Positions 26,132 through 34,499 of a stretch of DNA of 64,000 nt are shown one piece after another. Source of the stretch: Ktedonosporobacter rubrisoli. Lineage in GTDB: Bacteria; Chloroflexota; Ktedonobacteria; Ktedonobacterales; Ktedonobacteraceae. The number at the start of each line of letters is the position of its first letter. Within the stretch, counting starts at the first letter, position 1. The notes under the pieces were generated by a model. The model was given only the letters and a program-made list of their open reading frames with translations, did not search any database and had not been told where the DNA came from. A program made the translations under genes and the position numbers. Where the stretch lies: assembly GCF_004208415.1 (NCBI RefSeq), contig NZ_CP035758.1, positions 9,486,001-9,550,000 on the forward strand, written 5' to 3'.

Positions 26132-27046
26132 TTATAATGGATTGGTACTGGTAAAAACCTTTTTGGGTTGCCATAATTTCTGCTCTGTATCCCACACAGC
26201 AATGGCTATAAAACAACCTGTAGCATCATAAATACGTACGAGCTCGCTTGAAGGTTGTGGGTGAGCCTGCGGGTCGTAATGGAAAGGATTTCCATGAAGG
26301 ATGCGTGCGGCTGTAATGGCATCGAGCTGGATGGCTGGATGGTGCTTGAGAGCACTATCGGCAGGAAGGAGATAGGTAGAAATGGTATTATTAGTTGCCG
26401 CCTCCGCTAGCTGCTCCAGCGTGATACTCTCAGTGAGACTGTAGGTACCACTGCGCGTGCGCTCAAGGGCCGCAAGATGGGCTCCATAGCCAAGACGCTC
26501 GCCTAGATCATAGGCCAGCGAGCGGATATAGGTGCCCTTGCTGCACTCAATGGCCAGGCTGAGCCGTGGCTGTGGGCCAGGCTGCCAGGCTAAGATGTGC
26601 AACCTATAGATTTCAATGGGGCGCGGTTGCAGGATAACCTCAGCCCCCGCGCGCGCTAGCTTATAAGCCGCCTGTCCTTGCAGCTTAATGGCCGAATAGC
26701 GTGGAGGAAGTTGCATCTGGGGACCCAGAAATGCGGGAATCACGGCCTCGATCTGCTCTAGTGTTAGGGGCGAGGCATCTACCGAACGTGTCACCTCGCC
26801 TTCGGCATCGTAGGTGTCTGTCACCGTACCAAAGGCGATCTCCGCGCGATAAGCCTTACCACTCTCGCTGAGATATTCCGCGACCCTGGTGCCTTGTCCC
26901 ACGCAGATGGGCAGAACGCCGCTGGCAGCTGGATCAAGCGTGCCGGCATGGCCAACCCGCCTTTGCTTTAGCAGCTTGCGTACTCTGGCCACAACATCAT
27001 GAGAAGTCATACCCAGCGGCTTATTGATATTGAGAATACCATCCAT
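26132..27046 (-). CDS. truB: tRNA pseudouridine(55) synthase TruB
   Basis: Converts U55 of tRNA to pseudouridine. 304 residues. The N-terminal INKPLGMTSHDVVARVRK and the catalytic motif VGHAGTLDPAASGVLP (catalytic Asp in TLDP) are clear. YSAIKLQGQAAYKLAR and GTYIRSLAYDLG are further family blocks; the C-terminal end is PUA-like. It follows nrnA by 11 nt with AAGGGG upstream of the ATG. Part of the nusA-infB operon order. Confidence 0.95.
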   Translation of the reverse strand: MDGILNINKPLGMTSHDVVARVRKLLKQRRVGHAGTLDPAASGVLPICVGQGTRVAEYLSESGKAYRAEIAFGTVTDTYDAEGEVTRSVDASPLTLEQIEAVIPAFLGPQMQLPPRYSAIKLQGQAAYKLARAGAEVILQPRPIEIYRLHILAWQPGPQPRLSLAIECSKGTYIRSLAYDLGERLGYGAHLAALERTRSGTYSLTESITLEQLAEAATNNTISTYLLPADSALKHHPAIQLDAITAARILHGNPFHYDPQAHPQPSSELVRIYDATGCFIAIAVWDTEQKLWQPKKVFTSTNPL

Positions 27047-27057
27047 CTCCTTGCCCC

Positions 27058-28080
27058 TTATGCTTTGTGTACGGCTTCTTCCAGGGCTTGCACAACCAGC
27101 GGTATGGCTTCGGGCAAGGGCTTGTCGATAGAAGCACCGGCGGCTCTGGCATGGCCCCCTCCTCCAAAGCGCTGGCAGATCTCCGCGACGTTATAAGGAG
27201 CCGTACTGCGCAGGCTAAGGCGGGTGCGCGCTGGCTCTCCATAGCTTTTGAAGAAGGCAGCTATCTTCACGCCTTCGATATCGCGCAGGGTTCCGGCCAG
27301 ATTATCATCCATCTCGGCGGTAGCGCCAGCGACCTCAAGGGTTTCATCTGTGGCGTAGGACCAGATAATACGACCGCCACAACTTGTCCTGGCGTTATTG
27401 ATGACAGCAGCTTGCAAGCGGAGCTGGGCCAGCGGGTGCGTGCGATAGATAGGCTGGACAATGGTTTCAGCGACCGCTCCGGCCTGTAAAAGCGTAGCAC
27501 CGACTTCCATGGTGCGTGGCGTTGTGCTGGTGTATTGGAAAGAGGCTGTATCGGTAATCAGGCCGGTGAGCAGGCAGAGCGCCGCATCCCTGTCAAGTTC
27601 CAGGCCGGCTTGCTGTTGAAAGAGCACCACAAGCTCTGCGGTCGCTGCGGCACCTGGATCGATAATGTTGACCTTTCCACAACCGCTGCTGCTCACGTGA
27701 TGGTCAATATTAAGAATCGTCGCTTGATCGAGAAATGCCCGGTGCCGCTCGTAGAGCGGACCAAAACGCGTAAGCTCGCCGGCGTCAAGGGCGATAACCA
27801 GATCGAAATTTTCGTCGCCGAGCGTTTGCTGGAGCGTCGCTAGATCGGGTAAAAAGGCAAATACATCCGGAGCCGGATCTGCGCAAGCTGGAACGCAGAT
27901 TTTGCCAGCCTGGCGTAAGATATGGGCCAGGCCAAGTGCAGAGCCAAGGCAATCTCCATCTGGATGCTCATGAGCCAGCAAAGCTATGCGCTCTGCCGGC
28001 TCAATCAGAGCCATGGCCTGTTGGACAAGCGCCTGGTCCAACGGAGGAGCAAGTTTCGTGTTATAAGATGACGTGTCCAT
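27058..28080 (-). CDS. nrnA: DHH-family phosphoesterase, NrnA-like (nanoRNase/pAp phosphatase)
   Basis: Degrades short oligoribonucleotides and dephosphorylates pAp. 340 residues. The DHH domain shows HEHPDGDCLGSALGL, ALDAGELTR and the namesake IDHHVSSSG; the DHHA1 domain ends with GGGGHARAAGASI. Metal-binding Asp and His residues are intact. ATG 28080 overlaps the rbfA stop as TGATG, so translation is coupled. The location between rbfA and truB is the standard one in Gram-positive genomes. Confidence 0.92.
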   Translation of the reverse strand: MDTSSYNTKLAPPLDQALVQQAMALIEPAERIALLAHEHPDGDCLGSALGLAHILRQAGKICVPACADPAPDVFAFLPDLATLQQTLGDENFDLVIALDAGELTRFGPLYERHRAFLDQATILNIDHHVSSSGCGKVNIIDPGAAATAELVVLFQQQAGLELDRDAALCLLTGLITDTASFQYTSTTPRTMEVGATLLQAGAVAETIVQPIYRTHPLAQLRLQAAVINNARTSCGGRIIWSYATDETLEVAGATAEMDDNLAGTLRDIEGVKIAAFFKSYGEPARTRLSLRSTAPYNVAEICQRFGGGGHARAAGASIDKPLPEAIPLVVQALEEAVHKA

Positions 28081-28457
28081 CAAACCTCGGATTCATGCGT
28101 GGGGAGTTTTTCCTCTTCCTCAACCTGACGAATCAAATCAAGGATGCGAGCCCCTTCTTCAATTGATTTGTCGAGCTTAAAAACGATTTCTGGCATATAG
28201 CGGACAACAAGGCGCGTCGCGAGCTCGTGACGAAGGAAGCCAGTGGCATTTTTCAGGCCCTTCATGGTCTCCTCACGCTCCTCTGCGCTTCCCATCACAC
28301 TTACAAAGACCTTGGCGTGGCGTAGATCGCCACTCACCTCAACATGTGTAATGCTGGCGAAGCCAACACGAGGGTCCTTAACGCGTGTGCGCAGTAAGTC
28401 GCTTAATTCAGTCGCAATCAACTCGCCTAGTTTCTCTTGCCTGTGTGAGTTTGGCAT
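28080..28457 (-). CDS. rbfA: Ribosome-binding factor A
   Basis: Small KH-fold factor for 16S rRNA 5'-end maturation and cold adaptation. 125 residues from ATG 28457, whose product begins MPNSHRQEKLGELIATEL like the family. The frame is open to 28493, but those 12 codons have no binding site and do not resemble RbfA. DPRVGFASITHVEVSGDLRHAKVFVSVMG is the conserved core. The gene overlaps nrnA by one base and lies 257 nt downstream of infB, with a strong hairpin between. Confidence 0.9.
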   Translation of the reverse strand: MPNSHRQEKLGELIATELSDLLRTRVKDPRVGFASITHVEVSGDLRHAKVFVSVMGSAEEREETMKGLKNATGFLRHELATRLVVRYMPEIVFKLDKSIEEGARILDLIRQVEEEEKLPTHESEV

Positions 28458-28620
28458 AACTGTATCCGTTTCTTTTGCCTGGTAAGAGTGCATCTGTGTA
28501 CCAGCGTGACGATATCAATCCATTTTCGTAGTCCAAGCAGATTATGCGTTCCCAGAAGCCGCTGAAATGAGCTGCTATGACGGGAAATGCTGGCAGGTTT
28601 TACCGCGCTACAGCGCCTTG

Positions 28621-28672
28621 TAGCTACATTAGCGTTGTGGAAGCGTCTGGGACCGCAACACTAACGTAGCTA
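28621..28672 (-). terminator. Large hairpin between infB and rbfA
   Basis: Seventeen-base arms (28621-28637, 28656-28672) around an 18-nt loop. As minus-strand RNA all 17 positions pair, two of them G-U; the plus RNA has two A-C mismatches. It starts 43 nt past the infB stop. No U tract follows, so it may attenuate or process rather than fully terminate. Confidence 0.5.
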
Positions 28673-28714
28673 CCAGGATGTAGGCAACTTGGTTGGACTC
28701 GGGTCGAAGTTTTT

Positions 28715-31168
28715 TTAACTTCCAGGTTTGACACGTTCCTGGATAAAGGCCTCGATGATATCTCCAACCTCAAGCTCAGTGAAGTTTTCGAGGATAATAC
28801 CGCATTCGTAACCACTGTTGACTTCGCGCACGTCATCCTTACCGCGTCGCAAGGAGGCGATTTTGCCTTCATAAACCTTGTCGCCGGCGCGTAGGACGCG
28901 AGCCTGTGAAGAGCGCGAGATCTTGCCATCGCTGATCCGACATCCCGCAATGACTGTATTTTTACCAGCCTTAAAGGTTTGTAGGATTTCTGCATGGCCT
29001 TCAAGTACCTCGCGGTAAGATGGCTCTAACAGACCATTGAGGGCTGCCTGAATGTCATCGATCAGCTGATAAATGACTTCATAGTAGCGGATATCGATGC
29101 CCTCTTTTTGGGCCTCGCGTAGCGCGGCACCGTCTGTCTTGACGTTGAAGGCGATGATGATGGCGCCAGAGGCAGCGGCCAGGTAGACATCAGTCTCGCT
29201 GACATTACCGATACCCTCGCGGATCAGGCGAACCTTTAAGTTCTCCTCACCAACTTTGGTGAGAGAGTTCTTAATAGCTTCTGCTGAACCCTGTACATCG
29301 CATTTGAGCACAACGTTAAGCTCTTTAACCTTGCCCTCTTGCATCTGCATGTAGAGCGTATCAAGGCTGACCTGTCCAGGTGCTGCACTTTCATTGCGCC
29401 GCTTCTCGACTTCCTGCTGAGCACGTAGCCTGGCAGCGCGTTCGTCGCTGGTAACTTCCAGGCGGTCTCCGGTTTGCGGCACTTCGGAAAGACCCATAAT
29501 GCTGACCGGCGTGCTAGGTGGCGCCTTCTGGATGCGCTTGCCGCGATCGTTGAACATGGCGCGCACTTTACCGGCTAGCGGACCTACGACGATGCTATCT
29601 CCCATCTTCAGGGTGCCTTGTTGCACGAGCACAGTGGCCATTGCACCGCTATTCTTCTCAAGGCGAGCCTCGATAATCACGCCTGTGGCGGGAAGATTAG
29701 GATTGGCCCTGATATCCTGCAGTTCGGCTACCAGCAAGATGTAGTCGAGGAGATCGTCGATACCGATACCCTGGCGAGCCGAGACGGGAACCAGAATCGT
29801 CTCTCCGCCGTATTCTTCAATCATGATCCCAATTTCGGCAAGTTGTTGCTTCACACGGTCAGGATTGGCGTTGGGACGATCGATCTTGTTAAGCGCGATA
29901 ATGATCGGCATTTTGGCCGCGCGAGCATGATCAATTGCCTCACGTGTCTGAGGCATAATGCCGTCATCGGCAGCAATCACGATGATCGCGATATGGGCGA
30001 CTTGAGCACCACGGGCGCGCATAGCTGTGAAAGCTTCGTGGCCCGGAGTATCCAGGAAGGTAATTTTCTTGCCGTTGACCTCAACCTGGTAAGCGCCGAT
30101 ATGCTGGGTGATACCACCAACCTCACCGGCAGCAACCTTCGTTTTACGGATTACGTCAAGCAATGTTGTCTTACCGTGGTCAACATGGCCCATAATGGTG
30201 ACGACCGGCGGAATGATGACGGTCTGGTCGTCATGGTGGGCCGCCATCATGGCTTCGCTGGCCGAGAGCCCCTGGCTAGAATTGGCAGTAACGGTGCTCG
30301 GGCTTGGCGTAAAGCCAAGGTCGATAGCGACCAGCGCGGCTTTATCATAATCAACTACCTGGTTGATGCTGGCAAAAACGCTATGTTTAATCAAGCCTCT
30401 GATGATCTCGTTGGGCGTCGCATGCAGTAGTTCGGCCAGATCCTTCACAATGATCTGAGGCGGGATCGAGACAGGACCGGTTGGCTTCTCTTTAAGCGCT
30501 GCTGCACGCTTCTCCTGGGTCTTCTGAGCCGAGGAGCCGCCGCGTGAACCATGACGAGCGGGCGGACGGTGATTCTGGCCGCCTGGGCGCGAAGGCCCAC
30601 CAGAGCTTGCGGGCCGAGGCCCGGGCCGCTGTACCGTGGCTGTATGATTGGCCTGCTGGGTCGAAGGGCCGCCAGGGCCAGACTGACGCCTGGGACCGCC
30701 GGGCCCTCCACGGTAGGAAGGTGCAGGGCGTGGCCCTCCAGATGGCGCATGACCGCTATTAGAGCGTGGGCCGTGCGAGGGAGCGTTGCCTGAACGCTGA
30801 TTGGGATTTGGTGAACCCCCCTGGCGCGGACCAGTAGGCGGGCGATGCTGGCCTTGTCCCTGTGTTGTAGACGCGTTACCACTATTATTACGCTGTGCAG
30901 GCGTAGCTGTATGATTGTGTTGAGCAGATACAGGACGTGTTGCTGATGAAGCAGGAGCATTTCCGTGATTCGTATGCTCACTTCCACCCTGGCCACGTGT
31001 TGACCCATGAGATGTATATGATGGACGACGCCGAGCCGCTGGCTTCGCTTCCTGTTCCTGACTGCCTGGTGTAGTGCTTTCTGTTTTTGAGCGGGCTTGG
31101 GTTCTAGCTTTTTGATTGGGTTGTTTGGCCTGCTCGGTTGCATCTGGAAACTCAGATGTGTCTCTCAT
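28715..31168 (-). CDS. infB: Translation initiation factor IF-2
   Basis: GTPase that places initiator tRNA on the 30S subunit. 817 residues. Residues about 50-215 are a low-complexity Gly/Pro/Arg/His/Ser-rich region, which varies among species. An IF2-N domain lies near 235-290, then the G domain with GHVDHGKTT (327-335), DTPGHEAF and NKID. Domains II to IV complete the C-terminus. Start ATG is 8 nt after AAGGGAG. The region before it contains a terminator-like hairpin with six U, unusual within this operon. Confidence 0.96.
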   Translation of the reverse strand: MRDTSEFPDATEQAKQPNQKARTQARSKTESTTPGSQEQEAKPAARRRPSYTSHGSTRGQGGSEHTNHGNAPASSATRPVSAQHNHTATPAQRNNSGNASTTQGQGQHRPPTGPRQGGSPNPNQRSGNAPSHGPRSNSGHAPSGGPRPAPSYRGGPGGPRRQSGPGGPSTQQANHTATVQRPGPRPASSGGPSRPGGQNHRPPARHGSRGGSSAQKTQEKRAAALKEKPTGPVSIPPQIIVKDLAELLHATPNEIIRGLIKHSVFASINQVVDYDKAALVAIDLGFTPSPSTVTANSSQGLSASEAMMAAHHDDQTVIIPPVVTIMGHVDHGKTTLLDVIRKTKVAAGEVGGITQHIGAYQVEVNGKKITFLDTPGHEAFTAMRARGAQVAHIAIIVIAADDGIMPQTREAIDHARAAKMPIIIALNKIDRPNANPDRVKQQLAEIGIMIEEYGGETILVPVSARQGIGIDDLLDYILLVAELQDIRANPNLPATGVIIEARLEKNSGAMATVLVQQGTLKMGDSIVVGPLAGKVRAMFNDRGKRIQKAPPSTPVSIMGLSEVPQTGDRLEVTSDERAARLRAQQEVEKRRNESAAPGQVSLDTLYMQMQEGKVKELNVVLKCDVQGSAEAIKNSLTKVGEENLKVRLIREGIGNVSETDVYLAAASGAIIIAFNVKTDGAALREAQKEGIDIRYYEVIYQLIDDIQAALNGLLEPSYREVLEGHAEILQTFKAGKNTVIAGCRISDGKISRSSQARVLRAGDKVYEGKIASLRRGKDDVREVNSGYECGIILENFTELEVGDIIEAFIQERVKPGS

Positions 31169-31234
31169 GAAGAAGACTCCCTTCTATCAAATGATGCGCC
31201 ACAAGTGGCGGCGGAAATCTCTCTTCACAGCCAT

Positions 31235-31286
31235 AAAAAAGGCCTGTCACCCTCTAAATGTCTCATAAAGAGAGAGGGGACAGACC
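31235..31286 (-). terminator. Terminator or attenuator in the infB leader
   Basis: Minus-strand arms GGTCTGTC plus CCCTCT pair with AGAGGG plus GACAGGCC (one bulge, one G-U), followed at once by TTTTTT (31240-31235). This has the best intrinsic-terminator features of the region, yet it lies only 67 nt upstream of the infB start codon. Any transcript reaching infB must read through it. Confidence 0.7.
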
Positions 31287-31346
31287 CTCGTTGGTGCAGT
31301 GCCAGGCATGTTTCAGTCTGCGCTCTCTGGCGTAGTGGCTATGGTT

Positions 31347-31374
31347 TATATAATCATAGCTGATCGCTCCGCAA
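31347..31374 (-). promoter_or_regulatory. Weak candidate promoter for infB
   Basis: Minus-strand TTGCGG, 16-nt spacer, TATATA, between the ylxR terminator and the infB attenuator. If used, it gives a leader of about 170 nt containing the attenuator. Confidence 0.3.
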
Positions 31375-31489
31375 ACATTCGCTTGCTACAACTGCCCTTT
31401 AGACGAGGGGCTGTGTCTCTATCAAGAGTAGAGATAATTTGACGCATTGTTCAATCCTCATCCAACCGTTAGATTGGATGCCAGTATTG

Positions 31490-31521
31490 AAAACTTCCTC
31501 TCCTTCACAGAGAAGGAGAGG
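31490..31521 (-). terminator. Terminator after ylxR
   Basis: Perfect 10-bp stem CCTCTCCTTC/GAAGGAGAGG with a 5-nt loop, then AAGTTTTC on the minus strand. It lies about 150 nt past the ylxR stop. A second small hairpin (CATCCAA/TTGGATG, 31459-31480) follows. Confidence 0.6.
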
Positions 31522-31672
31522 GACGATAACACACTGTCTAGTAAAACTTACTCTTTCAGTATAGCTTACTGGACAGATCATTGCAATATTATGCAGATTG
31601 TTTAAACTGTAGCACGTGCATCAGCAAGCTCTATTTCTTACCTGATGTGCTTGCTACACTGGACCAGTACTC

Positions 31673-31978
31673 TCACGCCTCTTTCGGTAAGGTAGCGATA
31701 TAAGCATCGAGTCCAGCCCGATCTTCCTCAGAGATCGGGATCTCAAATTCCTGTTCGAGACGCTTCTTTTTGATAGCGGTCTCCCAACAAGAGAGCCGGG
31801 CACAGAGATAAGCCCCGCGCCCGGATTTCTTGCCAGTCGCGTCAATCACGACATGGTTATCCGGCGTACGTACGACGCGTAAGAGTTCGCGCTTAGGTTT
31901 TGTCTCGCGGCAGGAGACACAGGTCCTTAAAGGAATATGTTTGGCTCGTTTAGGTTGTTTTTGGGCTGCTTTCGCCAT
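31673..31978 (-). CDS. ylxR: YlxR (DUF448) RNA-binding protein
   Basis: Small basic protein that in other bacteria binds RNA and modulates RNase P (RnpM). 101 residues from ATG 31978. RTCVSCRETKPKRELLRVV and GKKSGRGAYLC are the family motifs. The frame is open back to a GTG at 32008, but AGAGGGT lies just before the internal ATG. It follows nusA by 38 nt, its standard place. A terminator and about 500 nt separate it from infB, longer than usual. Confidence 0.9.
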   Translation of the reverse strand: MAKAAQKQPKRAKHIPLRTCVSCRETKPKRELLRVVRTPDNHVVIDATGKKSGRGAYLCARLSCWETAIKKKRLEQEFEIPISEEDRAGLDAYIATLPKEA

Positions 31979-32016
31979 ACGCACCCTCTGACTCTCTGGT
32001 GATCCCACTCTTGCTC

Positions 32017-33210
32017 TTAGTAAGAGCTATGCCTGTTACCACTTCTGCGATGATTTGAGCGCCGGCCGCTCTCTTCTCCGCGCTCGTGACGTCCTGAGCG
32101 TTCACGGCGTGTTGGATAAGAAGTGAGTGCTTCTTCGACCTCGTTGGAATGCTCTTCATATATTTCGCCTTCGCTCGGTTTAGCGACGTCGACGCGCCAT
32201 CCGGTGAGCTTGGCGGCAAGGCGAGCGTTTTGTCCATCTTTACCGATTGCGAGGGACAATTGTTTCTCGGGTACCGTCACAAGCGCGGTATGGTCTGTGT
32301 CGCGTAGTTCCACCTTAAGTGGCTTTACCGGGCTCAGGGAATTCGAGACAAAGTTGGCCTGCTCAGGGCTCCACTGAATAATATCGATTTTCTCGTCATT
32401 GAGCTCGTGTACGATATTATTGATCCGAGATCCACGTACACCGACGCAAGAGCCTATTGGGTCAAGCCCCTCTTGCCGAGCCACGACTGCAACCTTGGAA
32501 CGGCTGCCGGGCTCGCGCGCGATCGCCTTGATCTCGACAGCGCCCTCATAGATTTCGGGAACTTCCGACTCAAAGAGGCGACGTACAAGATCGCGATGCG
32601 TACGTGAGACAAGGATTTGCAGCATGCGCCCCTGGACACGACGTACATCATATACATAGACACGGAGGCGTTGACCGGAGCGATAGCGTTCGGTGGGAAC
32701 CTCTTCGCTAGGTGGCATTACACCTTCTACTTTGTCAGCCTTATCAAGATCAAAGTCGATGAGCCAGCCGCGAACGGGATCTTTGCGTGTCAGGATGCCT
32801 AGACGGATTTCGCCAACCCAGTTTTTGATTTGATCGTAGAGATGCTCATGTTCGGCTTCGCGAATGCGCTGCAAAATGACTTGCTTGGCCGTTTGGGTTG
32901 GAATACGCGCGAAGATGAACGATGAATCGACGTCGATGAACTGGCCGAGCGCTGCATTAGGAATAAGACGCTGTGCCTCTGCCAGAGAGACCTCTTCATT
33001 CGGGTCTTTGACCTGGGCTACTACTCGTTTTGAGGCCCATACATGCACTTCCCCGTTCTTGTCAACTTCGATGCGCACATTTTCCCCTCCACCGAAGCTT
33101 TTACGATACGCTGCAAGCAGGGCGGTGGCTACGGTCTCCATTACCACTTCGCGGGGTAGCCCCTTTTCGGCAATTAGTTGTGCGATAGCCGCCTGAAATT
33201 CGCTCCTCAT
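32017..33210 (-). CDS. nusA: Transcription termination/antitermination factor NusA
   Basis: Binds RNA polymerase and nascent RNA; promotes pausing and hairpin-dependent termination. 397 residues. N-terminal polymerase-binding domain (about 1-125), S1 domain (about 135-200), then KH domains containing IGSCVGVRGSRINNI and LSLAIGKDGQNARLAAKLTGW. The last 45 residues are Arg/His/Ser/Glu-rich. The frame opens at 33315, but GGAGGAG 8 nt before ATG 33210 fixes the start. rimP, usually directly upstream, is absent; a DinB-like gene stands there instead. Confidence 0.95.
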   Translation of the reverse strand: MRSEFQAAIAQLIAEKGLPREVVMETVATALLAAYRKSFGGGENVRIEVDKNGEVHVWASKRVVAQVKDPNEEVSLAEAQRLIPNAALGQFIDVDSSFIFARIPTQTAKQVILQRIREAEHEHLYDQIKNWVGEIRLGILTRKDPVRGWLIDFDLDKADKVEGVMPPSEEVPTERYRSGQRLRVYVYDVRRVQGRMLQILVSRTHRDLVRRLFESEVPEIYEGAVEIKAIAREPGSRSKVAVVARQEGLDPIGSCVGVRGSRINNIVHELNDEKIDIIQWSPEQANFVSNSLSPVKPLKVELRDTDHTALVTVPEKQLSLAIGKDGQNARLAAKLTGWRVDVAKPSEGEIYEEHSNEVEEALTSYPTRRERSGRHERGEESGRRSNHRRSGNRHSSY

Positions 33211-33285
33211 ATGCCATGCTCCTCCCGCTGGTGCCCAGTAGAAATTTACTTCATTTTTTCGAGTGCAAAAATGTCTCTGGCAAAC

Positions 33286-33312
33286 AGAAAAGTGGGGGCT
33301 GCCCACTTTTCT
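33286..33312 (-). terminator. Hairpin in the nusA leader, after dinB-like gene
   Basis: Perfect 11-bp stem AGAAAAGTGGG/CCCACTTTTCT with a 5-nt loop. It is downstream of both the DinB-like gene and the predicted nusA promoter and 76 nt before nusA, so it can end the first transcript and attenuate the second. Confidence 0.6.
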
Positions 33313-33340
33313 CAAGATGTTTTCCTCAATTCTATACGTA

Positions 33341-33369
33341 ATTATAGCATGTATATTGCTGTTTGGCTA
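33341..33369 (-). promoter_or_regulatory. Promoter of the nusA operon
   Basis: Minus-strand TAGCCA, 17-nt spacer, TATAAT with an extended -10 (TGC before it). Predicted start near 33334, about 125 nt upstream of nusA. Confidence 0.6.
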
Positions 33370-33390
33370 GTAGTGATGCTTCATTTTGCG

Positions 33391-33939
33391 TCATTCTTGT
33401 GCTCGTAATCCGGCCCAGAATAATGCCATGCGCAGGACTTCATGCGTATGCTCTGCTGTATGCTGGTAGGTTTTCGTTGTTACCCAACGCAGGGTTACCT
33501 TGCCCCAGACTGTCTCGTTAGGCTCTTCCCAGGCGGCATCCGAGAAGTACAGTAACAAGGCTATCTGCGCTGCCCTTCCCTCTCTAAAGCGAGTTAGCAG
33601 CAGATCCAGGCCGCTATGCTGAAGCCAGGCCGTCTCTTCGTCACGGGCCAGGTTCTCGTACTCTTTGTAACGCGTAATGAGCTCTTCAGCGCTATGTGCC
33701 AGCCTATCCTTTTCTGCGGGATAGGCAGCATATTCTATTGGTAGCCATAGGCGCATGGTTGGCAGCACGACAGTCTCCTCCTGAAATTGAAGATGGAAGA
33801 CGTGGCGTGCAACTGACCAGGCTTCTGGTCGCTTTGGCGGACTATCATAGAGATGCTTTACGGGCATCTGTTGCACGGCCCAGACAAAGCCATCAGTGCA
33901 TGTCTGGAGCAGGGTGCTAAATGACTGTGATAAATCCAT
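33391..33939 (-). CDS. DinB-like four-helix protein
   Basis: 182 residues resembling the DinB/YfiT superfamily of metal-binding four-helix bundles. Supporting features are a helix with the early EAWSVARHVFHLQFQEE (conserved His), and a late TAEHTHEVLRMALF (His cluster). Members include mycothiol- or bacillithiol-dependent transferases and stress-induced proteins of unknown role. No more precise function can be given. Start ATG is 7 nt after GAGGAGA. It occupies the position where rimP is often found, but is a separate transcription unit. Confidence 0.65.
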   Translation of the reverse strand: MDLSQSFSTLLQTCTDGFVWAVQQMPVKHLYDSPPKRPEAWSVARHVFHLQFQEETVVLPTMRLWLPIEYAAYPAEKDRLAHSAEELITRYKEYENLARDEETAWLQHSGLDLLLTRFREGRAAQIALLLYFSDAAWEEPNETVWGKVTLRWVTTKTYQHTAEHTHEVLRMALFWAGLRAQE

Positions 33940-34375
33940 CGGTGTTTCTCCTCTATCACATATACAAACAGTGTATAAGGAAACTTTATTCTTATCACGT
34001 CGTCCCTTTTAGTATATGACGTCTCTGCGGGGAATTATTATCTCTTCTTTTTGGTATGTCTGGATTGTTCTGGTGGGAAGTACGATGCTGTTGAGAAGAT
34101 TGCCGCATTTCTGGTTCGTGTACAAAAGACGAGATCTTGCTCTGGCCAGGCAAGCCATACCTGTTTATCATTCTTCCTCTTGCCGCTATCGCTGGAGGCT
34201 TAGTGTCGCAGCAGAGAGCTCAGCGAGAGCAATGCGTCATCGGTCGCTTGCCGTCTCTCTAGGAGGCTTATTGACAAAGCCTTGTTTGGGGATAGAGTCA
34301 AATGTGTGCTGGTTTCAACTCTCGTGTGTAGACTTTGATGTACTTTGTCGTCGAAGACGACGACTGCGCCGAGTT
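33940..34375. other. Intergenic stretch, no gene supported
   Basis: About 435 nt. A long plus-strand frame from 34016 runs into sufB antisense and reads as Arg/Ser-rich noise. A short frame (34137-34262, TTG start) would encode a hydrophobic peptide but has no binding site. Confidence 0.4.
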
Positions 34376-34380
34376 CAGAA

Positions 34381-34426
34381 ATCCCGCCTTGCAGCTCATC
34401 TACGGTGGCATGGCGCAAGGCGGGAT
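34381..34426 (-). terminator. Terminator after sufB
   Basis: Perfect 12-bp arms ATCCCGCCTTGC/GCAAGGCGGGAT with a 22-nt loop, about 75 nt past the sufB stop; TTTCTG follows on the minus strand. Confidence 0.5.
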
Positions 34427-34499
34427 CAAGGCAACGCAATTTCTGACGGATCCAGAAGTCGCAAGGAGGGGTCTTGTGGCAATCTAAGCTATTGCCTGC

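Noticed and set aside
29618..30430. 270-codon frame antisense to infB
   Set aside because: Long only because the infB codons force it; the opposite strand encodes the intact G domain.
31169..31346. Possible T-box riboswitch before infB
   Set aside because: AGGGTGACAGGCC only loosely recalls the T-box antiterminator word; no Stem I or specifier pattern was found and the gene is not a tRNA synthetase.
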